DNA of 64,000 bases from Ornithinibacillus bavariensis (GTDB lineage Bacteria > Bacillota > Bacilli > Bacillales > Amphibacillaceae), in contig NZ_JBNPWZ010000002.1 of NCBI RefSeq assembly GCF_050433565.1, positions 186,001 through 250,000 of the forward strand, in the 5' to 3' direction. How positions within the stretch are numbered: the stretch's first letter is position 1; the number at the start of each line of letters is the position of its first letter. The notes below the pieces were generated by a model. It had not been told where the DNA came from and ran no database searches. It saw nothing but the letters and a program-made list of their open reading frames with translations. The translations under genes and the position numbers were made by a program. Shown here one piece after another: positions 1 to 8,143 of the stretch.

Positions 1-658
1 AAGAAAGGTATTGTTTGGATTTGTCTTTTTGCTGGGAGAAATGTCTTAACACTTGAACCATTAGCTTACGTTTTAAGATGTATCTTTTCAAATCATTATT
101 TTTTGTTTCATTTGCGTAGATTCCTGCTAATACTGCAGCCGAAAATGGATTCGATGACTTTTGAAGTTCATGAATATCCTGTTCTAAATAGTTATACACG
201 TGGTAGTGATAGATGATACTTGTACCATAATAATGATAGTCAAAGTAATTTTGTCTGCGATTTCCCTTCGAGTTTGTAAGAATGGCAATGGCGTATATTT
301 CACGATCGTACTTATCATATATTCGATAGAAATAGCGAAACATTTGTTTTCGAAATGCTCTATCTGCCTTTCCGTTAATCTCAATATGTATCAATAGCCA
401 CTTTTCGTTTCCGTTTACAAGTGGCACTTTAATAACTAGAACAGCATAACTTCTGTTTGATCTATAATCTAAAATCTCTTGAAAAAAATCCTGTTGTAGA
501 AAGGTTACTTCCTTTGAAAAATTGATTTTCTCATGCAGGAATGGAGCGAAAAATAGAATAAACTCCTCAAACAATTCACTTATAAGCTTTTTCCAAAGTC
601 TATCATAATCTGGAGAGCCATATGTCGCTTTTTCCTCCTGTATGACGGGAGATAGCAT
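1..658 (-). CDS. Rpn/YhgA-like PD-(D/E)XK nuclease family protein, truncated at window edge
   Basis: The frame stays open from an ATG at 658 to the left edge, about 219 codons, so the C-terminus is outside the window. An AAAGGA ribosome site lies about 10 bases upstream of the ATG. The N-terminal pattern (YDRLWKKLISELF, then IHIEING about 95 residues in, then FRKQMFRYFYRIYDKYDREIY) is that of the Rpn/YhgA group of PD-(D/E)XK nucleases, some of which promote recA-independent recombination. In the usual core the ExQ pair reads IEVQG; here the Gln position is Asn, so activity is uncertain. Family assignment is from motif memory. It is divergent from the GNAT gene at 802. Confidence 0.7.
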   Translation of the reverse strand, partial: MLSPVIQEEKATYGSPDYDRLWKKLISELFEEFILFFAPFLHEKINFSKEVTFLQQDFFQEILDYRSNRSYAVLVIKVPLVNGNEKWLLIHIEINGKADRAFRKQMFRYFYRIYDKYDREIYAIAILTNSKGNRRQNYFDYHYYGTSIIYHYHVYNYLEQDIHELQKSSNPFSAAVLAGIYANETKNNDLKRYILKRKLMVQVLRHFSQQKDKSKQYLS

Positions 659-801
659 TCGGTTTCACGTCCTTTTTCTTCTTATTATATAGGAACATAT
701 ATTTGCAACCAATATTTTTTTGAAAGCATTTAATTTTTTTAAAGGGTTTTAGTCGCAAAAACTAGAATACTAGAATAGGAATTTTATATGGGGGAATGGC
801 T

Positions 802-1317
802 GTGATAATTCGTTTGTTAGAACCAAACGATGCTAAGGAATATTACGATTTACGTTTAGAGGCATTGCAAGTAAATCCAGAAGCCTTTTCTACGAGCTTT
901 GAGGAAGTAATTACAAGCCCAAATATAGTTGAACATTATGAGAAGAGCTTTCGACAGACAAATACCTATAATTTTGGTGCATTTCAGGAAAATAAGATGA
1001 TCGGAATGGTAACATTATTTCCCGAAACAAAAGAAAAATTAAAACATAAAGCTAGTATTTTTGCAATGTACGTAAAACCCGCATATAGGGGACAAGGTAT
1101 TGGAAAATTACTTCTTGAGGCTGCACTTAAACAGGCATACGAATTAGGCGGTCTATCTAAAATTAATCTGTCTGTAGTATCTAATAACCATGAAGCAAAG
1201 GGACTTTATCAAAGGTATGGCTTTAAGACATTTGGATTAGAAGAGAAGGCACTTATGGTTAATCATGCATTTTATGATGAAGAATATATGTCACTATGGT
1301 TATCTAATAAAGAATAG
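802..1317 (+). CDS. GNAT family N-acetyltransferase
   Basis: This is a single-domain GNAT protein that would move an acetyl group from acetyl-CoA to an unknown amine. The acetyl-CoA loop is visible as YRGQGIGKLL in the middle third, followed by NLSVVSNNHEAKGLYQRYGF, the typical strand-helix with the conserved Tyr. I chose GTG at 802 over the in-frame ATG at 796 because the GGGGGA ribosome site (790-795) sits 6 bases before the GTG and directly abuts the ATG. The gene is followed after 11 bases by a second GNAT gene and then fosB, suggesting one transcript of small-molecule modifying enzymes. The substrate cannot be read from sequence. Confidence 0.85.
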   Translation: MIIRLLEPNDAKEYYDLRLEALQVNPEAFSTSFEEVITSPNIVEHYEKSFRQTNTYNFGAFQENKMIGMVTLFPETKEKLKHKASIFAMYVKPAYRGQGIGKLLLEAALKQAYELGGLSKINLSVVSNNHEAKGLYQRYGFKTFGLEEKALMVNHAFYDEEYMSLWLSNKE

Positions 1318-1328
1318 AGGGTAAGAAA

Positions 1329-1802
1329 TTGGAATTGACAACAAGTAGAATTAAAGAAAATACTGCAATTGAGATCCTAACTTGGAAATATGAAAAGCCG
1401 TATGATTTTTATAATAATGTTCTATCTGGCGAAGCTATTTTGGAGTTGATGAGTAATTCTTATCGAGCAGTTCTTCATAAGGAAGAGGTAATCGGTTTCT
1501 TTTGTACAGGAAGAGATGCACAAGTACCTAAGGGGCATGAGGTTAATGCCTATGCTGATTCTTGTGTGGATATTGGAATTGGCATGAAACCGGAATTAAC
1601 TGGTAAAGGAATAGGAACCATTTTTTTACGGTTTATTTTACAAGAAGTTTTACGAGAAGCAAAAGGCAGTATACGATTAACGGTGGCAGAATTTAACCTT
1701 CGAGCAATTCGCCTATATGAGAAGTTTAATTTTTTAAAGCAGAGCGAGTTTGTTAGGGGCGATGGTGTTAAGTTTATTGTAATGGTAAGAGACGAGGAGT
1801 AG
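1329..1802 (+). CDS. GNAT family N-acetyltransferase (TTG start)
   Basis: This is a 157-residue single-domain acetyltransferase. The acetyl-CoA binding segment reads LTGKGIGTIFLRF and is followed by LTVAEFNLRAIRLYEKFNF, as in RimI-like GNATs. The TTG at 1329 is supported by AGAGGG 7 bases upstream. It shares no obvious sequence with the GNAT gene before it beyond the fold motifs, so the two are not a recent duplication. It lies 11 bases after that gene and 8 bases before fosB, so the three are probably co-transcribed up to the terminator at 2241-2270. The substrate is unknown. Confidence 0.85.
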   Translation: MELTTSRIKENTAIEILTWKYEKPYDFYNNVLSGEAILELMSNSYRAVLHKEEVIGFFCTGRDAQVPKGHEVNAYADSCVDIGIGMKPELTGKGIGTIFLRFILQEVLREAKGSIRLTVAEFNLRAIRLYEKFNFLKQSEFVRGDGVKFIVMVRDEE

Positions 1803-1810
1803 GATTAAGA

Positions 1811-2233
1811 ATGAAATTAGGTGGAATTAATCATCTATTATTTTCGGTATCGGATTTAGAGCAATCCATTCAATTTTACCAACATGTATTTGATGCAAAA
1901 CTCTTGGTAAAGGGGAAAACAACTGCTTACTTCGATTTGAATGGACTATGGCTGGCATTAAATGAAGAAAAGACAATTCCTCGAAACGAAATAGAACATT
2001 CCTATACACATATCGCTTTTTCAGTAGATGAGAAGGACTTTGACGCACATTGTAAAAAGCTAAAGGAACTAAATGTACGTATACTTATAGGAAGAGAAAG
2101 GGATAGTCGGGATAAACAATCTATTTACTTTACTGATCCAGATGGACATAAATTTGAGTTTCATACAGGAACATTACAGGATAGATTAGACTATTACCGG
2201 AAAGAAAAAAAGCATATGAGATTTTATGAGTAA
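1811..2233 (+). CDS. fosB: Metallothiol transferase FosB (fosfomycin resistance)
   Basis: FosB opens the epoxide of fosfomycin by adding bacillithiol, using a divalent metal in a vicinal-oxygen-chelate fold in the cytoplasm. The protein is full length (140 residues) and keeps the family signatures: GINHLLFSVSDL at the start, YTHIAF, FTDPDGHKFEFHTGTLQDRL and the RFYE end. The metal ligands expected from the family are His8, His67 and Glu116. FosB normally implies that the host makes bacillithiol, which fits Bacillaceae. The gene is last in the GNAT-GNAT-fosB group and ends at a strong hairpin. Confidence 0.95.
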   Translation: MKLGGINHLLFSVSDLEQSIQFYQHVFDAKLLVKGKTTAYFDLNGLWLALNEEKTIPRNEIEHSYTHIAFSVDEKDFDAHCKKLKELNVRILIGRERDSRDKQSIYFTDPDGHKFEFHTGTLQDRLDYYRKEKKHMRFYE

Positions 2234-2240
2234 TGACTGT

Positions 2241-2270
2241 AAAAAGGATTATTTTTAAATAATCCTTTTT
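2241..2270. terminator. Bidirectional terminator between fosB and the lipoprotein gene
   Basis: A 14-bp inverted repeat (2241-2254 and 2257-2270), rich in A on the left and T on the right, lies between two convergent genes and can end transcription from both sides. Confidence 0.85.
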
Positions 2271-2698
2271 CAATTGTTCTCTAAATTTTGTATTTGATCC
2301 ATAAACGTTGTAATGTTATCTATAGATTGGGTGAAGTCTGTTTTATTGAGATCCTCTATCATTAGTTCTCCAGATTGTATTTGATTAATTGTATCAAGTA
2401 GTTTTTCATTTTGTATGAGTATTTCGTTGTGTATGCCTTCTGCAATTGCAGGGGCCTCAATAGAATTAAATTCAGCTATGGTATTTTCTATATCTAACAG
2501 TTTCTCCTCTATGGAAGTTACATTCACTTCTCCGTTATTCATTATTGACTGTACCTCTACTGAAAAGGCGCTTAGTTCATTAATAAAGTCCGTTGTTTCT
2601 GTAGCATAATGAATCGTCTTCCTTGTCTCCTCAATAATGCCACAGCCCGTAAGAAGTATGATGGTTGAAAGAAGTAAAAGTCCAAGGGTCTTTTTCAT
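2270..2698 (-). CDS. Small predicted lipoprotein
   Basis: This is a 142-residue protein with a lipoprotein signal peptide: Lys-Lys, a hydrophobic stretch, then the lipobox LTGC with Cys19 as the likely lipidated residue. The rest is acidic and helical, with a run of Glu/Ile-rich segments and the phrase FNSIEAPAIAEGIHNEIL. It resembles small DUF6376-type Bacillus lipoproteins, but I hold this loosely. It should face the outside of the membrane. It is monocistronic on the minus strand and ends in the terminator shared with fosB. Function is unknown. Confidence 0.75.
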   Translation of the reverse strand: MKKTLGLLLLSTIILLTGCGIIEETRKTIHYATETTDFINELSAFSVEVQSIMNNGEVNVTSIEEKLLDIENTIAEFNSIEAPAIAEGIHNEILIQNEKLLDTINQIQSGELMIEDLNKTDFTQSIDNITTFMDQIQNLENN

Positions 2699-2787
2699 TT
2701 AATTTCTCCTCTTATTATTTATTAATCATAGAATAGCATGTTACTCCTAAGCTGTCTTGATGTGAATGAAACAATTTTAAATAAGTG

Positions 2788-2838
2788 TTGACGAATATGA
2801 AATCCTTTGCTAAATTATATATAACCAAAAGGTTATAT
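2788..2838 (+). promoter_or_regulatory. Sigma-A promoter and palindromic operator of the ArsR-type regulator
   Basis: TTGACG (2788-2793) and TAAATT (2811-2816) are separated by 17 bases. Directly downstream is a perfect 8-bp inverted repeat with a 4-base centre (2819-2826 and 2831-2838; half-site ATATAACC), covering the expected transcription start. Its position suggests autorepression by the ArsR-type protein encoded next; the binding itself is inferred. Confidence 0.65.
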
Positions 2839-2857
2839 GAATAAGGTGTGAAAAAAG

Positions 2858-3184
2858 ATGTCGGATGTGTACAGAGCTTTAGGCGACCCAACAAGAAGAT
2901 TTATCCTGAATATGTTAAAGGAGGGTGATTTAACTCAAAAGGAAATTGTAGCTTCATTTGATATCTCACAACCAGCAATCAAGAAGCATTTGAATATTTT
3001 AATGGAAGAAAATATTATTTCTGAAGAGATTCAAGGAAAATATCGTGTATACTCCTTGAATAAAGGGAAATTACAACTTGCATACAATGAAATGCTTCAA
3101 TACATCGCAGACTTACTAGATAATAAGCTCGAGAGCTTAAAAAATTATGTGGAAAAAGGGGAAAGTCGAGATGACCAAGGTTGA
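2858..3184 (+). CDS. ArsR family winged-helix transcriptional repressor
   Basis: This is a 108-residue DNA-binding protein with the hallmark N-terminus (YRALGDPTRRFILNML), the recognition region FDISQPAIKKHLNIL and the wing IISEEIQGKYRVYSL. It lacks the Cys ligands of metal-sensing ArsR proteins, so it belongs to the SdpR-like group that is often paired with SRPBCC proteins. Its last codons overlap the next gene by 14 bases, so the two are translated together. A perfect palindrome in its promoter (2819-2838) points to autorepression. The signal is unknown and may be whatever the SRPBCC partner binds. Confidence 0.88.
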   Translation: MSDVYRALGDPTRRFILNMLKEGDLTQKEIVASFDISQPAIKKHLNILMEENIISEEIQGKYRVYSLNKGKLQLAYNEMLQYIADLLDNKLESLKNYVEKGESRDDQG

Positions 3185-3869
3185 AAATTTTGTTAAGCGG
3201 GAAATCGTTGTAAATGCACCGATGGAAAAGGTTTGGGAGGCTCTTACAAAAGAGGAGCACTTAAACAAATGGTATACAAAAGAAGCGAAATTGGATTTTC
3301 GTGTAGGTGGAAAAGGTTATATGGATCATGGCTGGGGTGCAACTTCAGAGGGTACTTTTACCGAGATAGTTCCTATGAGGCGCTTTGTTTTACAGGGAAA
3401 TGATGGTGATTTTACAACGATAACAAACGTAGAGGTTGTGGATGAAGGGGTAAAGGTCAGTATTACATATTCTGCTTCTTATCTCGAAGAAATGGATGCA
3501 GCTTCAAAGGAAAATATGTTATTTGGGACTGGACAATTTCTGGAGAACCTTAAAAGTGTTTATGAAACAGGATTAGATAATCGGAAAAACTTATGGCAAG
3601 CGTGGATTGGGATCGTACACACAACTCATCACGAGTCAATTGGCACAGAAATTTTACAAGTAAATGATAGTTCTGCTGCAGCGAATGCTGGATTGCAACC
3701 TGGAGATATCGTTATTGGATTGGATAATGTTCCTGTGTTAGGCTATGAATCGTTTGAGCGGTTTTTAAATTCAAAAGCCATTAATGAACCAGTTTCCTTA
3801 CAGGTACTGCGTGGTGCAGAAGAGCTTGAGCTAATAAGTAATGTAGAGCCATATCCTGTGTCATATTGA
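3171..3869 (+). CDS. SRPBCC (AHSA1-like) domain protein with C-terminal PDZ domain
   Basis: Residues about 10-150 form a START/AHSA1-type ligand-binding domain (VNAPMEKVWEALTKEEHLNKWY and FRVGGKGYMDHGWG). Residues about 150-233 form a PDZ domain (ILQVNDSSAAANAGLQPGDIV then GLDNVPVLGYESFERFL), as in HtrA-type proteins but with no protease and no membrane segment. ATG 3171 is chosen because AAAGGGGAAAG precedes it; an upstream in-frame start would overlap the repressor further. SRPBCC domains bind hydrophobic small molecules and PDZ domains bind protein C-termini, so it may link a ligand to a protein partner; this is inference. It is coupled to the ArsR gene. Confidence 0.85.
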   Translation: MTKVENFVKREIVVNAPMEKVWEALTKEEHLNKWYTKEAKLDFRVGGKGYMDHGWGATSEGTFTEIVPMRRFVLQGNDGDFTTITNVEVVDEGVKVSITYSASYLEEMDAASKENMLFGTGQFLENLKSVYETGLDNRKNLWQAWIGIVHTTHHESIGTEILQVNDSSAAANAGLQPGDIVIGLDNVPVLGYESFERFLNSKAINEPVSLQVLRGAEELELISNVEPYPVSY

Positions 3870-4028
3870 AAGGAAAAGTAATGTGAATTTTTTTAAATGT
3901 GTTATAGATTAATCTTGGATGAAGATGCTAAATTCATTGTTATATTGTGACACTTTTTCCATGATAGGTTTATATCCTAAAGTATTTAGTAAAAAGCTAG
4001 GTAAAATCAATATGGTTAATTTAGTGCT

Positions 4029-4053
4029 GGGCTAAGAAGAAAATTCTTAGCCC
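4029..4053. terminator. Hairpin between convergent genes
   Basis: A perfect 10-bp stem (GGGCTAAGAA at 4029-4038 with TTCTTAGCCC at 4044-4053) sits between the SRPBCC-PDZ and MFS genes. The flanks are only moderately T-rich. Confidence 0.6.
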
Positions 4054-4060
4054 ATTAGAT

Positions 4061-5293
4061 TTATTGCAATTTACGAAATGGGTGAAAATAAAGCCTTATA
4101 AAGAGAACAAAGATAATAAGTGCTGAAATACCAAATAAAATTGGAATTGGTAGCCATTCAGCCCATAATCCTGAAATGGTTAAACCAAGGGGGAGGGTAA
4201 GCTTCATGAGCATGGATGATGTTCCTGCAACACGGCCTAATAAATGGTTTGGTGTGAATTCTTGGCGAATAGTAAAATAGACGATATTGGAAATAGTTGT
4301 GGAAAACGTCCTAATACCTAGGGCAATTCCAATTGTCCACCAATTTGGTGCAATGATTAAGGTAACCATACCTACAACATCGAATAATAAACAATAGGTA
4401 TAAATATTTCCACGTCCCCATTTTTTTCGAATACTACTTACTACTGATGCTCCTAGTAATCCTCCGATAGCTGAAATAGAAAACATAAGCCCTACTTCAT
4501 CCTCGGTCGCTCCTAATTGATCTGTAACATAGAAAATAAGCACACCAATTACTAAACTAGCAGCAAAATTAATAAATAGAACCGTTATAGTTGGCGTTAA
4601 TAATATTTTATTTTGGATTAACTCATCAATACCCTCTTTCATATCTTTCCAAATGGATATATTACCTGTACTTGATTTTTCCTCTGTTGGTAATTGAAGC
4701 AATTGGATACAAAGAAAAAGAATGAATAGACTTGCAGTATAAATAGCTAATGTAGAAGAAAAAGAAAATATAACAAGTAATGATCCTGCAATTCCAGGGC
4801 CAATAATCGAAATTAGAGTACTCACAAATGTTAATTTAGCATTTGCAGTGGTAAGTTGTTCCTTTGTTATAATTTGTGGAATTGTTGAATGGTTGGCATT
4901 ACCAAACGTATAACCTGCAGAGGATAAAATGAAACCAAATAAATATAAGTGCCATAATTCTATCTTCTCATAGAATAAAAGAGAAACAATAAAAATCATA
5001 GCGATAACTTGAATAAGGCTTGTCCATTGTAGCATCCTCTTTCGATTGAATCTGTCTACTAATACTCCTGCAAGCATGCCAATAAAGATATTTGGAAAAA
5101 ATTCTATTGCTCGCATTGCACTCATTGCTAAAGCGGATTGACTCATCTCATAAATTAATAATGGTATTGCGACCGAATACATCTGGGAACCAAAATTGGA
5201 TACTGCAGTTCCACCCCACAGGAGTAAAAAATTTCTATTTTTCCAAAGCGAAATCTCTTTTTCTTTCATTACGTTCATTGCTTGGTTCTTCAT
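4061..5293 (-). CDS. MFS exporter, 12-TM, MFS_3/DHA3 type
   Basis: This 410-residue major facilitator protein has a cytoplasmic N-terminus, the loop motif AGVLVDRFNRKRMLQWTS after TM2, and the run FLLLWGGTAVSNFGSQMYSVAIPL in TM1 that is typical of MFS_3 macrolide/enterobactin-type exporters. It probably exports a drug-like compound with proton coupling. It is divergent from the SgrR-like regulator at 5505, with a spaced inverted repeat in the shared intergenic region, which suggests that regulator controls it. Substrate unknown. Confidence 0.88.
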   Translation of the reverse strand: MKNQAMNVMKEKEISLWKNRNFLLLWGGTAVSNFGSQMYSVAIPLLIYEMSQSALAMSAMRAIEFFPNIFIGMLAGVLVDRFNRKRMLQWTSLIQVIAMIFIVSLLFYEKIELWHLYLFGFILSSAGYTFGNANHSTIPQIITKEQLTTANAKLTFVSTLISIIGPGIAGSLLVIFSFSSTLAIYTASLFILFLCIQLLQLPTEEKSSTGNISIWKDMKEGIDELIQNKILLTPTITVLFINFAASLVIGVLIFYVTDQLGATEDEVGLMFSISAIGGLLGASVVSSIRKKWGRGNIYTYCLLFDVVGMVTLIIAPNWWTIGIALGIRTFSTTISNIVYFTIRQEFTPNHLLGRVAGTSSMLMKLTLPLGLTISGLWAEWLPIPILFGISALIIFVLFIRLYFHPFRKLQ

Positions 5294-5370
5294 TTTAAAA
5301 TGCCTCTTTCCTTATTTTTCTGTATGTACTGTATGGAAATGGATTAAAGCTATATTTTATAGTATCCTTT

Positions 5371-5420
5371 AAAAAGGTGAATAAAAAGTGAAAAATTGAT
5401 ATTGATATGTTCACCTTTTT
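5371..5420. promoter_or_regulatory. Spaced inverted repeat between MFS and SgrR-like genes
   Basis: An 11-bp arm AAAAAGGTGAA (5371-5381) is repeated in inverse at 5410-5420, with about 28 bases between. It lies midway between two divergent genes. I infer a binding site for the adjacent SgrR-like regulator, or two half-sites. Confidence 0.45.
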
Positions 5421-5504
5421 TTAGATAGCGAAGTATAATTTTATTTCTGCCTTTCATAAGGCTACATAGTACGATTTGTGGAAATAAAATAATAGGAGGA
5501 ATTT

Positions 5505-7238
5505 ATGAAATATCGGAATCATTTAAAATCGTTATTACACTATTTTCCCTCTAATATCCAGACGGAAACAACGATATCAAGCTTGGCCGTCATATTGAAT
5601 TGCAGTGAAAGACATGTAAAAACAATTTTAAAATCTTTGCATGAACAAGGGGATATCCAATGGGTGATACAAAGAGGAAGGGGTAAAAAACCTTTACTCA
5701 CCATCATTCTTACAGAGGAGCAACTGCTATTTGAAGAGGCAAAGGAGCTTGTTTCATCTGGGAAATATAGAAAGGCGTTTGAAATAGCAAAATCATTAAA
5801 ATCCTTACAAAACGAATTCAACCAATGGATGGAGGCAGACTTAGGAATCGTACATGAAAAGGATGAGAATGTAGAACAGGATATATTACGATATTCATTC
5901 TATGAAACGAAATTATGTATGGATCCTATAAAAGCAGTTTCGCGACATGATGGACATATGATCCAGCAAATCTTTGATAGGCTTGTAGAATATGATCCTG
6001 AAAGAAACGTCCTTCTTCCTAGATTAGCACGGAGTTGGGAGAGTGGTGATGGAAGGATATGGATATTTTATTTGCAAAAAGGCGTTCCATTTCACCACGG
6101 GAGAGAAATGACCAGTGAAGATGTTAAGCAATCCATTAAACGGATACCAAGCAATAATATAATAGTGAAATCAATCAAAGAAATTGCTACACCTTCTCCG
6201 TATACGATAGTTTTTTATTTGAATGAAGTTGATTACTTATTTCCAAGATATTTCTCCAATAGTAAAGCCTCCATCGTACCTATAGAAGTAATACTGGAGG
6301 ATGAGAAGAAATTTCAGAAATTCCCTATTGGTACAGGACCATATAGATTGACTGTTCATGATGACGATTTAGTTAGATTAGATGTTTTTAAAAATTATTA
6401 TCGTGAGAGACCATGGTTGGACAGAGTTGAAATAATTAAAACAGCAAATTCAGCAAGAGAAGTTAACCATCCCCTGATGTTAAAGGCGCCTGACGATTCG
6501 TGGGAGGAAATTAGAGAGATAGAAGAGGGGGCAGATTATATCACCTTTAATTGTAGTCGATCTTTAATGAAGGACATTCGATTTAGAAAACGTTTAAGCG
6601 AAATCATTAATCCTGTAGAGTTCTGTATCGAAGGGGAAATTGTTGCATCTAGCTTTCTATCGAATAGAAGTCTAGAATTGAACGAGAAAAAATTCATAGC
6701 AGCTACTAAAATGATTCCGATTGATAATACACTGAAGATTGCTGCACAAGAAATTAGAGAAGGGGTTAATCATGAACGGGAAGCAATAATTTTACAAAAT
6801 CAATTAAAGCGAGCTGGTATAGACTCTACTATTGAAATTGTAAAATCCTCAGAGCTAAGTAAGCCAAAAATCATAAGTTCATTTGATTTAGTAGTTGGTG
6901 GTATAGCATTGTCAGATGACCATCTATTATCTGTCTTAACTGCTACCGTCTCTAATCATTTACCAATTTGTCCTTCTATGAGTAAAGAAATTCATAAAAA
7001 AGTAGATAATTTTATGACCAGAATAAAATTGCTTCAGGATGAATCCTCTAGGTGGAAACTCTATTTTGAAATGGAGGATTATTTAAAATCGGAGTATCAA
7101 ATAATATTCTTAAATCATCGCACGCACACGATATATCAGCATAAAGATAGTGAATACGCTAATATAGAGTTGGATCACCACGGGAGAGTAGATTATCGAC
7201 GAGTTTGGAAACGGCATAAAGCTAGGATTAATTCGTAA
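5505..7238 (+). CDS. SgrR-like transcriptional regulator with solute-binding (SBP_bac_5) domain
   Basis: Residues about 1-115 form an SgrR_N-type winged helix (TISSLAVILNCSERHVKTILK, then GDIQWVIQRGRGKKP). Residues about 130-560 match the peptide/nickel solute-binding fold (YEPERN-like YDPERNVLLPRLARSW, GREMTSEDVKQSIKRI, FPIGTGPYRL). There is no signal peptide, so the binding domain works in the cytoplasm as a sensor. Length 577 fits the family. An AGGAGG site lies just before the ATG. It is divergent from an MFS exporter, as in other SgrR-MFS pairs, and likely activates or represses it in response to a small ligand. Confidence 0.88.
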   Translation: MKYRNHLKSLLHYFPSNIQTETTISSLAVILNCSERHVKTILKSLHEQGDIQWVIQRGRGKKPLLTIILTEEQLLFEEAKELVSSGKYRKAFEIAKSLKSLQNEFNQWMEADLGIVHEKDENVEQDILRYSFYETKLCMDPIKAVSRHDGHMIQQIFDRLVEYDPERNVLLPRLARSWESGDGRIWIFYLQKGVPFHHGREMTSEDVKQSIKRIPSNNIIVKSIKEIATPSPYTIVFYLNEVDYLFPRYFSNSKASIVPIEVILEDEKKFQKFPIGTGPYRLTVHDDDLVRLDVFKNYYRERPWLDRVEIIKTANSAREVNHPLMLKAPDDSWEEIREIEEGADYITFNCSRSLMKDIRFRKRLSEIINPVEFCIEGEIVASSFLSNRSLELNEKKFIAATKMIPIDNTLKIAAQEIREGVNHEREAIILQNQLKRAGIDSTIEIVKSSELSKPKIISSFDLVVGGIALSDDHLLSVLTATVSNHLPICPSMSKEIHKKVDNFMTRIKLLQDESSRWKLYFEMEDYLKSEYQIIFLNHRTHTIYQHKDSEYANIELDHHGRVDYRRVWKRHKARINS

Positions 7239-7277
7239 TCTAGAAATATCAGAATCTTTCTATATTCGGTTATAGGG

Positions 7278-7306
7278 TTGATTTTGTCTTTTTCAACCGC
7301 TATACT
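7278..7306 (+). promoter_or_regulatory. Sigma-A promoter of xpt-pbuX
   Basis: TTGATT (7278-7283) and TATACT (7301-7306) are separated by 17 bases; the transcript would start near 7313, just before the riboswitch. Confidence 0.7.
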
Positions 7307-7322
7307 TAAAACAATTAAATAC

Positions 7323-7396
7323 GTTTTTCATATAATCGCAAGGATACGGCTTGCAAGTTTCTACCAGTTCACCGTAAATGAACTGACTATGAAAAG
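7323..7396 (+). ncRNA. Guanine (purine) riboswitch aptamer
   Basis: The P1 helix pairs TTTTCATA (7325-7332) with TATGAAAA (7388-7395). P2 is GCAAG/CTTGC, followed by the conserved GTTTCTACC junction, and P3 is CAGTTCA/TGAACTG with the CCGTAAA loop. The ligand-specifying base in GACTATG (7385-7391) is C at 7387, which selects guanine over adenine. Guanine or hypoxanthine binding should shut down xpt-pbuX. Confidence 0.95.
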
Positions 7397-7464
7397 TGGC
7401 TGAATGATCAATTACATTCTATTAATTGATGTATTTTATCATTCGATTTTTCGACAACCTTTTG

Positions 7465-7517
7465 GCTCGAAAAACAGTGCTTCTTCATAGTGGGGGCATG
7501 TTTTTCGAGCTTTTTTT
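7465..7517 (+). terminator. Riboswitch expression-platform terminator
   Basis: A 12-bp stem (GCTCGAAAAACA at 7465-7476, TGTTTTTCGAGC at 7499-7510) followed by seven T forms the off-state terminator upstream of xpt. Confidence 0.92.
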
Positions 7518-7564
7518 GTTTTGAAAATAAACGGTGAAATGCATGAATAGAAAGGAAGGTTTCT

Positions 7565-8143
7565 ATGAAACTATTAAAGAAGGCTATTATAGAAAAAGGT
7601 CGGGTATTATCGGAAGAGGTGTTAAAGGTTGATGCATTTTTAAACCACCAAATAGATCCGACTTTAATGCAGGAGATAGGTAAGGAATTTTCAGAGCGAT
7701 ATAGAGAAGCGGGTATTACGAAAATCCTAACGATAGAATCATCTGGTATAGCACCTGCTTTAATGACAGGGTTAGAGCTTGGTGTACCTGTTGTTTTTGC
7801 TAGAAAGAGAAAGTCCCTCACATTAGTTGATAATTTATTGACAGCAAAGGTATTTTCTTTCACTAAAAATGAAACAAATGAGATTTCCGTTTCAAAGGAT
7901 TACTTAAAAGACGATGATGTAGTATTAGTTATTGATGACTTTTTAGCGAATGGACAGGCTGTTCGTGGATTAATAGATATTGTTAAACAAGCTGGAGCAC
8001 ATCTAGCTGGTGTTGGGATTGTCATTGAAAAAGGATTTCAAGCAGGTGGAGATTTCCTTAGAAATCAAGGTGTTCGTGTAGAATCATTGGCGATTATCGA
8101 ATCTTTACATCATAATCAAGTAATCTTTAGGGAGGAATTATGA
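7565..8143 (+). CDS. xpt: Xanthine phosphoribosyltransferase
   Basis: Xpt converts xanthine and PRPP to XMP in purine salvage. The 192-residue protein has the PRPP-binding signature VVLVIDDFLANGQAVRGL and the N-terminal MKLLKKAIIEKGRVLSEEVLKVDAFLNHQIDP region characteristic of Xpt, shown here only as a landmark around residues 1-32. An AAAGGAAGG ribosome site precedes the ATG. Its stop overlaps the pbuX start (ATGA), so the two are coupled. Expression is set by the guanine riboswitch about 170 bases upstream. Confidence 0.96.
   Translation: MKLLKKAIIEKGRVLSEEVLKVDAFLNHQIDPTLMQEIGKEFSERYREAGITKILTIESSGIAPALMTGLELGVPVVFARKRKSLTLVDNLLTAKVFSFTKNETNEISVSKDYLKDDDVVLVIDDFLANGQAVRGLIDIVKQAGAHLAGVGIVIEKGFQAGGDFLRNQGVRVESLAIIESLHHNQVIFREEL

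Noticed and set aside
184..397. Short frames on both strands near the left edge
   Set aside because: Both lie inside the open Rpn-like reading frame in other frames.
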